A stretch of 16,177 nt of DNA, taken from an uncultured Kangiella sp. GTDB lineage: Bacteria > Pseudomonadota > Gammaproteobacteria > Enterobacterales > DSM-103792. The first letter of the stretch is position 1. Every line of letters starts with the position of its first letter. The translations under genes and the position numbers were made by a program. The stretch covers positions 1 to 16,177 of the forward strand of contig CAMLKQ010000014.1 of assembly GCA_946480585.1 (NCBI GenBank). The letters are read 5' to 3'. The notes beneath the pieces were generated by a model. That model worked only from the letters and a program-made list of their open reading frames with translations, ran no database searches and was not told the DNA's origin. Positions 1-9,519 of the stretch are shown piece after piece.

Positions 1-509
1 GCGTTTCGCGAGCGCTGGCTGCAGCCAATGATCGTGCCGATGAGCGCTGGTTGCAGCGGGTCAGTCCGACGTTGCTGCTCGATGCGCGGCAGCCGGTGCG
101 GCTGTGGCCGGTTGCGCCTTTGTTGCGGGTCTGGCTGCAGCAGCATTGGTTCACTGCCACGCCGGTGCCGACCTTGCCGCTGCTGTTGCCCGTGACTCTG
201 CCGGAATTGCCCGTAGCGAGCCGTGAACATTTGGCGCGGCACGGTTTTCACTTGCACGACGATCGCTTGCTGGCGGCGCCAGCCTGTCTGCGCGGTGCGA
301 ATTGGCCGCAGCTGTTGCCGGCACTCGCCATGGCGCCGGTCGACAGTTGGCTAACACTCGCGACAGCGCACGTGTTGGAACAAGCCAGCTGCGCGTCGCT
401 GTCGTTCTGGCAGGCCATTGTCAGCTGGGCGGACACCGCTGCCCCCGCTGCCGCCGAACTCGCGGTGGTGCCGACTTGTGCGCAATGGGAGGCGCTGTGT
501 CCGGAGTGA
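1..509 (+). CDS. mutL: DNA mismatch repair protein MutL, C-terminal part (5' truncated by window edge)
   Basis: The frame is open from the left edge to the TGA at 507-509, giving about 168 codons of a C-terminal domain. MutL links MutS mismatch recognition to strand incision; its C-terminal domain mediates dimerisation. The segment RWLQRV...[15 protein letters not shown] followed by [14 protein letters not shown] resembles the E. coli MutL region with 'QPLLIPL' and 'PLRQQNLQILIPEL', and ALCPE resembles its 'RLCPQ' stretch. The similarity is moderate, and position immediately upstream of miaA is the main support. The protein stops right after CPE, so it is shorter at the C terminus than E. coli MutL, and no C-x-H-G-R-P endonuclease motif is visible. 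The upstream DQHAxxE region, if present, lies outside the window. Confidence 0.78.
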   Translation, partial: VSRALAAANDRADERWLQRVSPTLLLDARQPVRLWPVAPLLRVWLQQHWFTATPVPTLPLLLPVTLPELPVASREHLARHGFHLHDDRLLAAPACLRGANWPQLLPALAMAPVDSWLTLATAHVLEQASCASLSFWQAIVSWADTAAPAAAELAVVPTCAQWEALCPE

Positions 510-1507
510 GTCACATCAATCAAAGCGGTGCTGGCATCGGCCGAACCGATCCGTCGCTGCCACCGGTGCTGTGTCTGATGGGGCCGACCGCCGCTGGCAA
601 AACCGCGCTCGCCGAAGCTATCGCCGATCGGTTGCCGGTCGATCTCATCAGTGTCGATTCGGCGCTGATTTATCGCGGCATGGATATCGGCACCGGCAAG
701 CCCGATGCCGCTGAGCTCGCTCGCTATCCGCACGCGCTCATCGATATCTGCGATCCCTTGGAAAGCTATTCTGCCGCGCGTTTTCGTGCCGATGCGTTGG
801 CGCTGATCGCGCGCGCCCATCAGCGGGGCCGGCTGCCGCTGCTGGTCGGCGGCACCATGCTGTATTTCAAGGCGTTGATTGACGGCATTGCCGACCTGCC
901 CGATGCCGATCCGGCGGTGCGGGCACGGCTGGAACAGGAGCGTGAGCAGCTGGGACTGACCGCCCTGCACGCGCGCCTGCAGCAGCTCGACCCCGCTGCG
1001 GCGGCGCGGATACACCCGAACGATCCGCAGCGGCTGCTGCGGGCGCTCGAAGTCATCGCGGTGACCGGTCAGCCGATGTCGGTGCTCTGGCAGCAGGCGG
1101 CCCAAGCGGACAGCCGGTCGGGCGCGCATCGCTTCGTCCAGGTCGGCCTGTTGCCGGACCGGGCCTGGCTGCACCAGCGCATCGCCGAACGCTTTGATGC
1201 CATGCTGGCCGCCGGTTTGATTGAAGAAGTCGAGCGGCTGCGTCGCCGGGGCGATTTGCAGCCGGAGCTGCCGTCGATGCGCTGTGTTGGCTATCGCCAG
1301 TGCTGGGAGTGGCTGGACGCCCGCGACCGTGGTCAGCCACAAGCGCTGGCGGAACTGCGCGAGCGCGGCATCGCGGCGACCCGGCAACTGGCCAAACGAC
1401 AAAACACCTGGCTGCGTGGCTGGCCGCTGGCTCTGAGCCTGAGCGAGTACACGGGCGAACGGTCGGTCGCCGCGCTGGAGCAAGTGCTCACTTTGATAAA
1501 GCCCTGA
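497..1507 (+). CDS. miaA: tRNA dimethylallyltransferase MiaA
   Basis: MiaA transfers a dimethylallyl group to N6 of A37 in tRNAs that read UNN codons, the first step of ms2i6A synthesis. The Walker-type loop GPTAAGKT is at about residues 29-36. The substrate and tRNA-binding block [18 protein letters not shown] is near 52-69, [13 protein letters not shown] near 115-127, and the C-terminal [16 protein letters not shown] is typical. About 336 aa compares with about 316 in E. coli. The start is uncertain: ATG 485, GTG 497 and GTG 506 are all in frame. The only good Shine-Dalgarno-like run (GGGAGG, 487-492) lies upstream of the two GTGs, so GTG 497 was chosen, although its spacing of 4 nt is short. 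GTG 506 would overlap the mutL TGA. Either way miaA is translationally coupled to mutL. The stop codon sits in a hairpin. Confidence 0.96.
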   Translation: MSGVSHINQSGAGIGRTDPSLPPVLCLMGPTAAGKTALAEAIADRLPVDLISVDSALIYRGMDIGTGKPDAAELARYPHALIDICDPLESYSAARFRADALALIARAHQRGRLPLLVGGTMLYFKALIDGIADLPDADPAVRARLEQEREQLGLTALHARLQQLDPAAAARIHPNDPQRLLRALEVIAVTGQPMSVLWQQAAQADSRSGAHRFVQVGLLPDRAWLHQRIAERFDAMLAAGLIEEVERLRRRGDLQPELPSMRCVGYRQCWEWLDARDRGQPQALAELRERGIAATRQLAKRQNTWLRGWPLALSLSEYTGERSVAALEQVLTLIKP

Positions 1508-1523
1508 GGCAAAACAGGGCTTT
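1498..1523 (+). terminator. Terminator-like hairpin overlapping the miaA stop codon
   Basis: Perfect 9-bp arms AAAGCCCTG (1498-1506) and CAGGGCTTT (1515-1523) enclose an 8-nt loop. The 3' arm ends in TTT but the following bases are mixed, so termination may be partial. The last miaA codons and its TGA (1505-1507) lie in the 5' arm and loop, so ribosomes finishing miaA would oppose folding. Confidence 0.55.
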
Positions 1524-1530
1524 AGTCTGA

Positions 1531-2016
<486 letters not shown>

Positions 2017-2027
2017 TCCGTTACCAC

Positions 2028-2054
2028 ACAGCCGGCGGTTCGTCCGCCGGCTGT
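2028..2054 (+). terminator. GC-rich hairpin between hfq and hflX
   Basis: Perfect 11-bp arms ACAGCCGGCGG (2028-2038) and CCGCCGGCTGT (2044-2054) enclose the loop TTCGT. No U-tract follows, so it is more likely a partial attenuator or a 3'-end stabiliser of hfq mRNA than a full intrinsic terminator. hflX starts 45 nt downstream. Confidence 0.5.
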
Positions 2055-2099
2055 CGCTGATGCCCTCAGCGTCCCTCCTTTCATTGATGAAGTTCCTGC

Positions 2100-3488
2100 A
2101 TGTTTGACCGTCATGCCGGTGGCGAGGCGGCCGTCCTCGTGCACCTGGATTTTGCCAACGGCGATTACGCCGAAGACGTGGCCGAGCTGAAAGAGCTGGT
2201 CCGTTCGGCCGGGCTGACGGTACTCGAATTGATCACCGGTTCGCGCAAAGTGCCGGACCCGAAGTATTACCTCGGCGAAGGCAAGGCCGAAGAATTGAAG
2301 GCTGCCGTGCAGGCGCACGGTGCCCAAGTCGCGATCATCAATCACCAGTTGTCACCGGCCCAGGAACGCAACCTCGAACGGCTGCTGCAATGCCGGGTGG
2401 TCGATCGGGTCGGTTTGATTCTCGATATTTTTGCCCAGCGCGCCCAGACCTTCGAGGGCAAGCTGCAGGTCGAGCTGGCCCAGCTCAAACACATTTCAAC
2501 GCGGCTGGTCCGCGGCTGGACCCACCTCGATCGTCAGCGTGGCGGCGGCGTCGGCATGCGCGGGCCCGGTGAAACCCAGCTCGAAACCGACCGTCGCTTG
2601 GTCATGGCGAAAATCGATCAGATTGAAAAACGGCTGGAAAAAGTCGCCGAGCAGCGTGAGCAAAGCCGGCGCGCGCGCCGGCGCAATGAAGTGCGCACCG
2701 TCGCCCTGGTCGGTTACACCAACGCCGGCAAATCGACGCTGTTCAATGCGCTCACCACCAGCGAGGTCTATGCCGCCGATCAGCTCTTCGCGACGCTCGA
2801 CCCGACCCTGCGCAAACTGCCGGTCGATCGGGTCGATGCGCTGCTCGCGGATACGGTCGGCTTCATCCGGCATTTGCCGCACGATCTGGTTCATGCCTTC
2901 AAAGCGACGCTGACGGAAACCCGGGAAGCCGATTTGATCGTACATGTGGTCGATGTGGCTGACCCGATGCGCGATGACAAAATCCGCTCGGTCGAAGGCG
3001 TGCTGGAAGAGATTGGCGCGCACGAAGTACCGCGGCTGACGGTGTACAACAAAATCGATTTGCAACCGGAGCTCAGTGCGCGGGTCGACCGCGACGAAAA
3101 CGGCGTACCCGTGCGCGCCTGGGTGTCGGCACACAGCCGCGCCGGTTTGCCGGCATTGCTCGATGCAATCGCCGAGCGTGTGGCCGACACCGAGTTGACG
3201 CTGACCCTGTCGCTGCCGCCCGCTGCGGGCAAAGTGCGCGCCCGTTTGTACGCGCTGCATGCGATCCAGTCCGAGCAGATTGACGAGCACGGTGTCAGCC
3301 ACCTTTCGTTACAGATTAAAGCTGTCGATTGGGCCCGGATGCAGCGGGACCCGGACTTGCAGCCGTATATCCCGGCACCGCACAATTCCGGCTCCGATGT
3401 GCCGGACGATCTGCCGGAACAAGCACTTGAACGTGCACAGATTTCACCCGCTTCAACAACTGAAGCTTTTGCCTACGTGGAGCACTAG
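2100..3488 (+). CDS. hflX: Ribosome-associated GTPase HflX
   Basis: HflX is a GTPase that binds the 50S subunit and splits stalled ribosomes, notably after heat stress. The protein has 462 aa. The N-terminal HflX domain covers about 1-195 and includes the conserved glycine-rich RGGGVGMRGPGETQLETD (147-164). The GTPase domain follows, with G1 GYTNAGKS (205-212), G3 DTVG (251-254) and G4 NKID (317-320). The start MFDR matches E. coli HflX exactly, which fixes ATG 2100 despite a weak ribosome binding site. Compared with E. coli (426 aa) it has a C-terminal extension of roughly 38 residues after the VDWARM segment, with no recognisable motif. hflK begins 2 nt after the stop, so hflX-hflK-hflC are co-transcribed. 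Confidence 0.98.
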   Translation: MFDRHAGGEAAVLVHLDFANGDYAEDVAELKELVRSAGLTVLELITGSRKVPDPKYYLGEGKAEELKAAVQAHGAQVAIINHQLSPAQERNLERLLQCRVVDRVGLILDIFAQRAQTFEGKLQVELAQLKHISTRLVRGWTHLDRQRGGGVGMRGPGETQLETDRRLVMAKIDQIEKRLEKVAEQREQSRRARRRNEVRTVALVGYTNAGKSTLFNALTTSEVYAADQLFATLDPTLRKLPVDRVDALLADTVGFIRHLPHDLVHAFKATLTETREADLIVHVVDVADPMRDDKIRSVEGVLEEIGAHEVPRLTVYNKIDLQPELSARVDRDENGVPVRAWVSAHSRAGLPALLDAIAERVADTELTLTLSLPPAAGKVRARLYALHAIQSEQIDEHGVSHLSLQIKAVDWARMQRDPDLQPYIPAPHNSGSDVPDDLPEQALERAQISPASTTEAFAYVEH

Positions 3489-3490
3489 CC

Positions 3491-4564
3491 ATGCCTTGGA
3501 ATGAACCCGGTGGCGGCAACCAGGACCCTTGGGGTCAGCGCCGCAAGCCGCAGGGAGGTCCGCCGGATCTGGACGAAGCGCTGAAACAATTCAGCAAGAA
3601 ACTCGGTGGCATTTTTGGTGGCGGCAACGCCGGCGGTAACGGCAGTGTCGGCAAAGGCGGTGGCGGCGTGATCGGCGTTGCCGGTCTCGCTGTGGTCGCG
3701 CTCATTTATGTCGCGGTCGGTTTCTACACCGTCGATGAAAAAGAAAAAGCCTTGGTGCTGCGTTTCGGTGAATACAACCGCACTGAAGGTGCTGGCTTGC
3801 ATTGGCGGGCACCGCTCATCGAGCAGAAAGAAATCGTCAACACCAGCTCGGTGAATCAGGAGCTGATTCGTGGCCGCATGCTGACCGAAGACGAATTCCT
3901 GGTCGATGTCTCGCTGTCGGTGCAGTACCGCATCAGCGATCCGCAAGCGTTCAAGTTCAATCTGGTGGATCCGGATTTCACCGTGACTCAGGCGGCCGAA
4001 TCGGCGCTGCGTTCGGTCATCGGCCGCTCGACCCTGGATGACATTCTGACCGTCGGCAAGTCCGCCATTCAGAGTGAAACCCGGGAAGAAATGCGTACGA
4101 TTCTGGAACCCTACAATGCCGGTATCGATTTGGCCGACGTCAACTTCCAGGAAGCGAAAGCACCGGATGCCGTTCGTGCCGCGTTCGATGACGCCATCAA
4201 GGCGCGCGAAGATCAGGATCGGGTGGTGAAAGAAGCCGAGGCCTATCAGAGCAAGAACATCCCGCTGGCGGAAGCGCAGGCCCAGCGCGTGCTGCAGGAA
4301 GCCGATGCCTACAAGCAGCAGGAAATTGCCCGCGCCAAAGGTGAGGTGCAGCGCTTCGAAAAACTGCTGCCGCAATACTTGGCCGCGCCGCAGGTTACCC
4401 GCGACCGTCTTTACATCGAAACGATGGAAGAGATCATGAGCAAGGTCAGCAAAGTCATGGTGGATGTCGAGAAAGGCAACAACATGCTGTACCTGCCGCT
4501 CGACAAGATGTCGGGCCGGCGTGACAACGCCGCCGCCGCCGCTGCTGCCGAAGGAGCTCGCTGA
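3491..4564 (+). CDS. hflK: FtsH protease modulator HflK (SPFH/band 7)
   Basis: HflK forms, with HflC, a large inner-membrane SPFH assembly that surrounds and modulates the FtsH protease. The 357-aa protein starts MPWNEPGGGNQDPWG, the usual HflK N-terminus. A glycine-rich cytoplasmic stretch (about 39-60) and one transmembrane segment (about 60-79) follow, then the SPFH domain beginning VDEKEKALVLRFGEY, and a long Ala/Glu/Gln-rich coiled-coil region (about 235-290). It is shorter than E. coli HflK (419 aa), mainly in the tails. The C-terminus has an alanine run. The start ATG 3491 has GTGGAG just upstream, inside the end of hflX. Confidence 0.98.
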   Translation: MPWNEPGGGNQDPWGQRRKPQGGPPDLDEALKQFSKKLGGIFGGGNAGGNGSVGKGGGGVIGVAGLAVVALIYVAVGFYTVDEKEKALVLRFGEYNRTEGAGLHWRAPLIEQKEIVNTSSVNQELIRGRMLTEDEFLVDVSLSVQYRISDPQAFKFNLVDPDFTVTQAAESALRSVIGRSTLDDILTVGKSAIQSETREEMRTILEPYNAGIDLADVNFQEAKAPDAVRAAFDDAIKAREDQDRVVKEAEAYQSKNIPLAEAQAQRVLQEADAYKQQEIARAKGEVQRFEKLLPQYLAAPQVTRDRLYIETMEEIMSKVSKVMVDVEKGNNMLYLPLDKMSGRRDNAAAAAAAEGAR

Positions 4565-4566
4565 TC

Positions 4567-5454
4567 ATGGGTACGCGTACACTTTCGTTGCTGCTGTTGA
4601 TCGTGGTGCTTGGCTTGATCGCCGCCAGTACCTTGTTTGTCGTCGATCAGCGTGAACGCGCGCTGGTGCTGGCGTTTGGTGAAGTCAAGCGGGATGCCGA
4701 AGGCAAGCCGACGGTGTTCGGTCCGGGCCTGCATTTCCGGACACCGTTTGTCGATACCGTGCGCCGCATCGATGCCCGGGTACAGAACCTGGAAGGCGAG
4801 CCGGATCGGGTTGTCACGCAAGAGAAGAAAGACGTCATCGTCGACTCCTTCGTCAAATGGAAGGTCGCCGACGTGTCGCGCTTCTACCTGTCGACCAACG
4901 GTGATATCCGCCGCGCCGAAGATTTGCTGGAGCGCAAGATCGACGCTGGCGTTCGGGACGAGTTTGGTAAGCGCAATATCCGTGATCTGGTGTCGGCCAA
5001 CCGGCTGGAAGCGATGGGCTCGCTGCTTGATACGGTCAAGAAAGATGCGGCCGATTTGGGCGTTGAGATCGTCGATATCCGCATCAAGCAGATCAACCTG
5101 CCGGAAGAAGTGTCGGAATCGGTGTACAGCCGGATGCGCTCGGAACGGCAGAAGAAAGCCACCGAGTTGCGTTCGGACGGTGAAAAGCGCGCCAATATCA
5201 TCCGCTCGCAGACCGACGCCAACGTCAAGATCATCCTGGCGCAAGCCGATCAGGAATCGCGCCGGATCCGCGGTGAGGGCGATGCCCAGGCCGCCAAGAT
5301 CTATGCTGACGTTTATCAGCGCAATCCGGAGTTCTATTCCTTCCTGCGCTCGCTCGATGCCTACAAGGCGACGTTCAAGAACGAGCAGGATGTCATGGTC
5401 ATGGACCCGGACAGCGACTTCTTCAAATACCTGAAGAGCAAGAATGGGCGCTGA
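4567..5454 (+). CDS. hflC: FtsH protease modulator HflC (SPFH/band 7)
   Basis: HflC is the partner of HflK in the FtsH-regulating membrane complex. The 295-aa protein has an N-terminal membrane anchor (about residues 5-25) and an SPFH domain starting VVDQRERALVLAFGEV. It also has the conserved block VQNLEGEPDRVVTQEKKDV and the coiled-coil region ending in a typical VYQRNPEFYSFLRSLDAY segment. E. coli HflC has 334 aa. The ribosome binding site AAGGAG (4551-4556) lies in the last codons of hflK, and the start is 2 nt after the hflK stop, so the two partners are translated from one message. Two hairpins follow the gene. Confidence 0.98.
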   Translation: MGTRTLSLLLLIVVLGLIAASTLFVVDQRERALVLAFGEVKRDAEGKPTVFGPGLHFRTPFVDTVRRIDARVQNLEGEPDRVVTQEKKDVIVDSFVKWKVADVSRFYLSTNGDIRRAEDLLERKIDAGVRDEFGKRNIRDLVSANRLEAMGSLLDTVKKDAADLGVEIVDIRIKQINLPEEVSESVYSRMRSERQKKATELRSDGEKRANIIRSQTDANVKIILAQADQESRRIRGEGDAQAAKIYADVYQRNPEFYSFLRSLDAYKATFKNEQDVMVMDPDSDFFKYLKSKNGR

Positions 5455-5461
5455 CTTAGCG

Positions 5462-5490
5462 TGGCCGCAGGTACTGTCAGCCTGCGGCCA
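5462..5490 (+). terminator. Hairpin after hflC
   Basis: Perfect 10-bp arms TGGCCGCAGG (5462-5471) and CCTGCGGCCA (5481-5490) enclose a 9-nt loop. A moderately T-rich stretch follows but there is no clean U-tract, so this is a probable partial terminator or 3'-end stabiliser for the hflX-hflK-hflC message. Confidence 0.55.
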
Positions 5491-5517
5491 GTGTTCCCTG
5501 TTTTCTGATCATCGGTA

Positions 5518-5542
5518 CGGACCATGAACATTTCATGGTCCG
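5518..5542 (+). promoter_or_regulatory. Palindrome containing the yjeT start codon
   Basis: The 11-nt arms CGGACCATGAA (5518-5528) and TTCATGGTCCG (5532-5542) are perfect inverted repeats around a 3-nt centre CAT. The yjeT ATG (5524-5526) lies in the left arm. The tail ATCTTTTC follows. It could be an RNA hairpin hiding the start codon, a terminator inside the gene start, or a DNA operator. The sequence alone does not decide between these. Confidence 0.6.
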
Positions 5543-5718
5543 ATCTTTTCGCCGGTCTCGCACTCGCGATGGTGCTGGAAGGCTTGCTGCCGTTTCTGAG
5601 TCCGCAGCGCTTTCGCCTCAGCTTGTTGCAGGCGGCGCAACTCCCCGATAACACCTTACGTTGGCTCGGCTTGCTCTGCATGCTGGCAGGCGCATTGTCT
5701 TTGTATTGGATACGTTGA
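5524..5718 (+). CDS. yjeT: DUF2065 small membrane protein (YjeT family)
   Basis: This 64-aa protein has two predicted membrane segments (about residues 7-25 and 44-62) joined by a short loop. LALAMVLEGLLPFLSP and the QLPDNTLRWLG motif match E. coli YjeT, which is also encoded directly after hflC. The function is not established; long-standing linkage to hflKC suggests a link to that membrane complex, but this is inference. The start aligns with the E. coli protein. The ATG is inside a perfect palindrome and only a weak ribosome binding site (ACGGA) is seen. The stop overlaps an ATG by one base (TGATG), which opens a 21-codon frame. Confidence 0.9.
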   Translation: MNISWSDLFAGLALAMVLEGLLPFLSPQRFRLSLLQAAQLPDNTLRWLGLLCMLAGALSLYWIR

Positions 5719-5770
5719 TGAACGTTTTGCTGGCGCGTGCGCCGGATGCTGAGCATTGGGAACGGCTGCC

Positions 5771-7072
5771 ATGGATCTGCTGATCATTCTTTTTCTGATT
5801 GTGCTGAATGGCGTGTTCGCCATGTCGGAAATCGCCGTGGTGTCGTCGCGCAAAGTGCGGCTGCAACAGCGCGCCGATGCCGGCAGTCACGGTGCTGCCG
5901 CAGCCTTGAAGCTGGCCAACGAGCCGGGCCATTTCCTGTCGACGATTCAGGTCGGCATCACCACCATCGGCATTTTTTCCGGCGCCTTCGGTGAGGCGAC
6001 GCTGGCCGCGCCGTTGGAGGCGTGGCTGCTGCAATTCCCGCTGCTTGCTGACTACGCCCGCCCGACTGCCGTTGTGTTGGTGGTCATGTTGATCACCTAT
6101 CTGTCGGTGGTATTGGGCGAGCTGGTGCCGAAGCGGCTGGCGCTGCATAACCCGGAAGGCTTGGCGACGGCGTTTTCACGTCCGCTCAACGCGCTCGGCC
6201 GTATTGCCTCGCCGTTGGTGGCGCTGTTCAGCAAATCGAGCGAGTTACTGCTGCGCTTGCTCGGCTCCAAACCGGACAGCGATGCCCCGGTCACCGACGA
6301 AGAAATCAAAGTATTGATGCAGCAAGGCACCGCTGCCGGCGTATTCGAATCGAGCGAAGGCCTGCTGGTCGCCAACGTGCTGCGGATGGATGATCTGAAC
6401 CTGAATCAGATCATGACCCCACGCATCGATGTGTCTGTCGTTGATGTCGCCGATACGCCGGAGCAAATCCGTGACCAGATTCTGGCCTGCAATTACTCCC
6501 GCCTGGTGGTATGCCGGGACGGTCTCGATCAGGTCATTGGTGTTGTTTACGCCAAGGACTTGCTGAATCAGTTGCTGAGCGGCAAACCACTCGATGTTCA
6601 GGCTGACATGCGCACACCGCTCTATGTGCCGGAAACCGTGGCGCCGATGCAGCTGATGGCCCTGTTCAAGCGGCACCGCGAAACCTTTGCCTTGGTGGTT
6701 GATGAATATGGCGACGTGCAGGGCGTGGTGACGCTGGCCGACATCATGGAAGCCATCGTCGGCGATATGCCGTCCGAAGACGCCACCGACGATGCCGATA
6801 TCGTGCGCCGCGAAGACGGCTCACTGTTGGTCGACGGATTGCTGGCCATCGACCGGCTCAAGGATGTGCTCAAACTGAGCGAACTGCCAGACGAGGAAAG
6901 TGGTGACTACCACACCGTTTCCGGTTTTGTGATGACGGTGCTCGGCCGCTTGCCAAAGACCGCCGATTACTTTGACTGGCAGGGTTACCGTTTCGAAGTC
7001 GTCGACATGGATCGCAACCGGGTCGACAAGGTGCTGGTGGTCCCACCGCCGGCGGAGCGGCAACCGGAATGA
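5771..7072 (+). CDS. CNNM/CBS/CorC_HlyC-domain membrane protein (hemolysin-family, UPF0053)
   Basis: This integral membrane protein belongs to the family often labelled hemolysin or TlyC. Relatives are implicated in Mg2+/Co2+ efflux or resistance; haemolysis is doubtful. It has 433 aa from ATG 5771 (GGGAA about 9 nt upstream). The N-terminal CNNM domain has membrane segments at about 1-20, 55-80, 95-118 and 138-155, with the conserved GELVPK (116-121). Two CBS repeats span about 205-335 with MTPR (215-218) and the block VVDEYGDVQGVVTLADIMEAI (309-329). A CorC_HlyC domain follows (about 345-425). It lies between yjeT and purA, where hisZ is often found in other proteobacteria. The specific ion is unknown, and no gene symbol is warranted. 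Confidence 0.92.
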   Translation: MDLLIILFLIVLNGVFAMSEIAVVSSRKVRLQQRADAGSHGAAAALKLANEPGHFLSTIQVGITTIGIFSGAFGEATLAAPLEAWLLQFPLLADYARPTAVVLVVMLITYLSVVLGELVPKRLALHNPEGLATAFSRPLNALGRIASPLVALFSKSSELLLRLLGSKPDSDAPVTDEEIKVLMQQGTAAGVFESSEGLLVANVLRMDDLNLNQIMTPRIDVSVVDVADTPEQIRDQILACNYSRLVVCRDGLDQVIGVVYAKDLLNQLLSGKPLDVQADMRTPLYVPETVAPMQLMALFKRHRETFALVVDEYGDVQGVVTLADIMEAIVGDMPSEDATDDADIVRREDGSLLVDGLLAIDRLKDVLKLSELPDEESGDYHTVSGFVMTVLGRLPKTADYFDWQGYRFEVVDMDRNRVDKVLVVPPPAERQPE

Positions 7073-7162
7073 TCTCGTATGCCGAGCCGGTAGCGGGTCA
7101 AAATCTGTACGAACGCCCCAATAATGACGCACCGACCGCGCGATTTGCTTATTCCGGTCTGA

Positions 7163-8587
<1,425 letters not shown>

Positions 8588-8600
8588 GTCGGATTGCAGC

Positions 8601-8637
8601 AAAACAAAACAGCGGCCATGAGCCGCTGTTTTGTTTT
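8601..8637 (+). terminator. Strong intrinsic terminator of purA
   Basis: The 16-nt arms AAAACAAAACAGCGGC (8601-8616) and GCCGCTGTTTTGTTTT (8622-8637) are perfectly complementary around the loop CATGA. The T-rich end serves the + strand. The complementary A-rich start would also give a U-tract on the - strand, so it may act in both directions. Confidence 0.92.
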
Positions 8638-8688
8638 TGTCCTGCTATCCGCTAGGTTTAGCAGAGCACGACGCATGGAGCTGCACTG

Positions 8689-9420
8689 ATGACCGAGCCG
8701 GTCCCGACCAACTGCCCTCATTGCCAACAGCCGGTTCACGGCCGCTTTTGCGGCCATTGCGGCGAGCGCCGGCCGGAGCCGCTGCGACTCGGTCATTTGC
8801 TTGGCCCATCGCTGGAGCAGCTGGGTCAACTAGAGGGCCCGATTGGCCGCACGCTGGCGGCACTGGCGCGTTCGCCCAGTGCATTGTTTCAGGCCTTTTG
8901 GCAAGGCGATCGCAGTCATTACAGCCATCCGCTGAAGCTGTTGTTCTGGAGCGCCACGCTGTTCATCGCCGCTTTGTCATTTTCCGGTTTGTTTGACCAG
9001 GTCACGTTGGTGGATCCATCGGCAAAAGAATGGATGCCGCTGGTCATGGCGTTGAACAACTACATGGTGTTTGTCTATCTGCTGGCACCAGCGGTGCTGG
9101 CGCACTGGCTGCTGGCGCCGCGGCGCCGAATCATTGAATGGTATGTCGCGCTGAGCTTTCTGACGGCGCTGTCCAATCTGATCAAAACCTTGGTTTTGCC
9201 GGTGGCTTATCTGTTCCCGGACCCGGTGTTCTGGGTTCACCGTTTGTTGCCGCCGCTATTGTATGCCTGGGCACTGTTTCCGTTGCTGCAGGGCCGTGCC
9301 GGCTGGCGCATTGGCCGCACGCTGCTGGTTTACGGTGTGTATTTTCTGATGTCGCTTTCCGGCAATGCGTTGATTATTGCTATCGGTGTGGCGGTCGAGG
9401 ATTGGCTCAAGCCGGTTTGA
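8689..9420 (+). CDS. Zinc-ribbon multi-pass membrane protein, DUF3667-like
   Basis: This is a 243-aa protein of unknown function. The N-terminus has CPHC (9-12) and CGHC (21-24), a CxxC-x8-CxxC zinc-ribbon pattern. A short soluble link follows, then a region HPLKLLFWSATLF (80-92) and about four to five membrane segments (about 84-102, 119-143, 151-173, 186-201, 211-233). A zinc ribbon plus transmembrane bundle is typical of DUF3667, which gives the name, but no activity is known. The start is ATG 8689 with GGAG (8677-8680) at good spacing. The gene stands alone between two terminators and no promoter is obvious. Its job cannot be inferred from its neighbours. Confidence 0.75.
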   Translation: MTEPVPTNCPHCQQPVHGRFCGHCGERRPEPLRLGHLLGPSLEQLGQLEGPIGRTLAALARSPSALFQAFWQGDRSHYSHPLKLLFWSATLFIAALSFSGLFDQVTLVDPSAKEWMPLVMALNNYMVFVYLLAPAVLAHWLLAPRRRIIEWYVALSFLTALSNLIKTLVLPVAYLFPDPVFWVHRLLPPLLYAWALFPLLQGRAGWRIGRTLLVYGVYFLMSLSGNALIIAIGVAVEDWLKPV

Positions 9421-9427
9421 GTTGACG

Positions 9428-9465
9428 AAAAAAAGGGCGGGATCGCCGCAACGCTATCCCGCCCT
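9428..9465 (-). terminator. Intrinsic terminator of the EamA gene (minus strand)
   Basis: The arms AGGGCGGGAT (9434-9443) and ATCCCGCCCT (9456-9465) are perfect, with a 12-nt loop. On the minus strand the stem is followed by a run of T (A7 at 9428-9434 on the + strand), so it mainly serves the leftward EamA gene, which stops 54 nt away. It may also slow readthrough from the DUF3667-like gene on the + strand. Confidence 0.82.
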
Positions 9466-9519
9466 GACAAGCCGTCATATCGCAAAGCATCGACAGACAG
9501 ACTGGGAAACTCTACTCAC

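Noticed and set aside
248..1483. A 411-codon minus-strand open frame opposite miaA and the end of mutL
   Set aside because: It lies antisense to clearly conserved MutL and MiaA sequence, its translation is Gln/Arg-rich without a known domain, and such frames are common in GC-rich DNA.
3485..4375. A 296-codon minus-strand open frame opposite hflK
   Set aside because: Antisense to unambiguous HflK; a by-product of codon bias.
5718..5783. A 21-codon frame beginning at the ATG that overlaps the yjeT stop and ending inside the CNNM gene start
   Set aside because: The overlap could mediate translational coupling, but there is no ribosome binding site of its own or family resemblance, and it is too short to call. 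No convincing hisZ remnant.
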